DNA of 22,543 nt from JASLPR01 sp964496475 (GTDB lineage Bacteria; Chloroflexota; UBA11872; VXNJ01): positions 1 to 22,543 of the forward strand of contig CAZBZS010000036.1 of NCBI GenBank assembly GCA_964496475.1. The letters are read 5' to 3'. Numbering within the stretch: the first letter of the stretch is position 1; each line of letters opens with the position of its first letter. Of the stretch, positions 22,465 through 22,543 are shown in pieces. The notes beneath the pieces are model-generated. The model saw only the letters and a list, made by a program, of their open reading frames with translations. It was not told where the DNA came from and did no database searches. Made by a program: the position numbers and the translations under genes.

Positions 22465-22543
22465 ATGGAGTGGGGGTGGGGGGGGGCCCTGGGGGGGGCG
22501 TGGCGGTGGGTACCGGGGGAGGGGTTTCGGTCGGCGGTGGGGG
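22465..22543 (+). CDS. Possible start of a further gene, cut by the window edge
   Basis: ATG 22465, five nt after GGAGAG, opens a frame with no stop to the edge (26 codons, MEWGWGGALGGAWRW...). The DNA is dominated by G-runs, so composition alone could keep the frame open. Its position 12 bp after the glycosyltransferase stop, with a good ribosome-binding site, makes a third operon member plausible. No function can be given. Confidence 0.3.
   Translation, partial: MEWGWGGALGGAWRWVPGEGFRSAVG
22471..22543 (+). repeat. Extremely G-rich tract at the right edge
   Basis: G-runs of 5, 9, 8, 5, 4 and 5 bases occur within 73 bp, separated by short spacers; at least four runs of three or more could form a G-quadruplex. 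The run lengths are also typical of places where short-read assemblies lose accuracy. Confidence 0.6.

Noticed and set aside
1..22543. A defence system, phage, CRISPR array or mobile element
   Set aside because: No nuclease, transposase, integrase, reverse transcriptase, Cas protein or regularly spaced repeat array was found; the only regular repeat is the 132-bp coding repeat.

Overview
This is a high-GC (roughly 65%) bacterial stretch with ordinary chromosomal gene content. The ten-N gap, one homopolymer frameshift and one collapsed-looking gene suggest a draft or metagenome-derived scaffold. The gene set is a two-subunit 2-oxoacid:ferredoxin oxidoreductase, a PD40-repeat lipoprotein, a fused membrane/spermidine-synthase-like protein, a YfhO-type membrane protein and an isolated dnaN. 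It would fit a Chloroflexota (Dehalococcoidia/SAR202-like) genome, but that is inference from gene style, not a database result. I see no rRNA, tRNA, CRISPR, IS element or phage gene.

Layout. 1-1516 (-): N-terminal two thirds of metE, running off the left edge. 1790-2815 (+): beta-propeller lipoprotein with an exact 132-bp internal period. 2825-7833 (-): a co-directional block, in transcription order korA, korB, a flavin-reductase-like protein (frameshifted at a 10-G tract) and two tandem paralogous SDR dehydrogenases. 7840-8327: the only long intergenic region, with several inverted repeats and a reasonable promoter for the next operon. 8328-10312 (+): ABC-2 exporter 1, ATPase then permease, with the N gap inside the ATPase. 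10340-13582 (-): gamma-glutamyltransferase-family protein followed by the fused membrane/spermidine-synthase-like protein. 13677-16283 (+): nucleoside hydrolase, then ABC-2 exporter 2 (ATPase and permease), translationally coupled. 16295-16833 (-): a broken Crp/Fnr regulator. 17043-18173 (-): dnaN. 18329-22452 (+): YfhO-like membrane protein and a GT4 glycosyltransferase, overlapping by 4 bp and probably acting together in cell-surface glycan assembly. 22453-22543: a very G-rich end that may begin another gene.

The most unusual pattern is at the starts of three unrelated genes: the lipoprotein, the first SDR and the gamma-glutamyltransferase. In each, the only well-placed initiation site is an ATC codon 7-8 nt after a GAGG Shine-Dalgarno sequence. 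For the SDR this start gives exactly the same length (244 aa) and N-terminus as its tandem paralogue, which has a normal ATG. A second global pattern is that the + strand is G-rich over C in every part I counted, whatever the gene orientation. Plus-strand genes therefore end codons in G and minus-strand genes end them in C. By that signal dnaN lies on the lagging strand and no replication origin lies in the window. I found no convincing new multi-gene system; the rest is recognisable housekeeping and transport.
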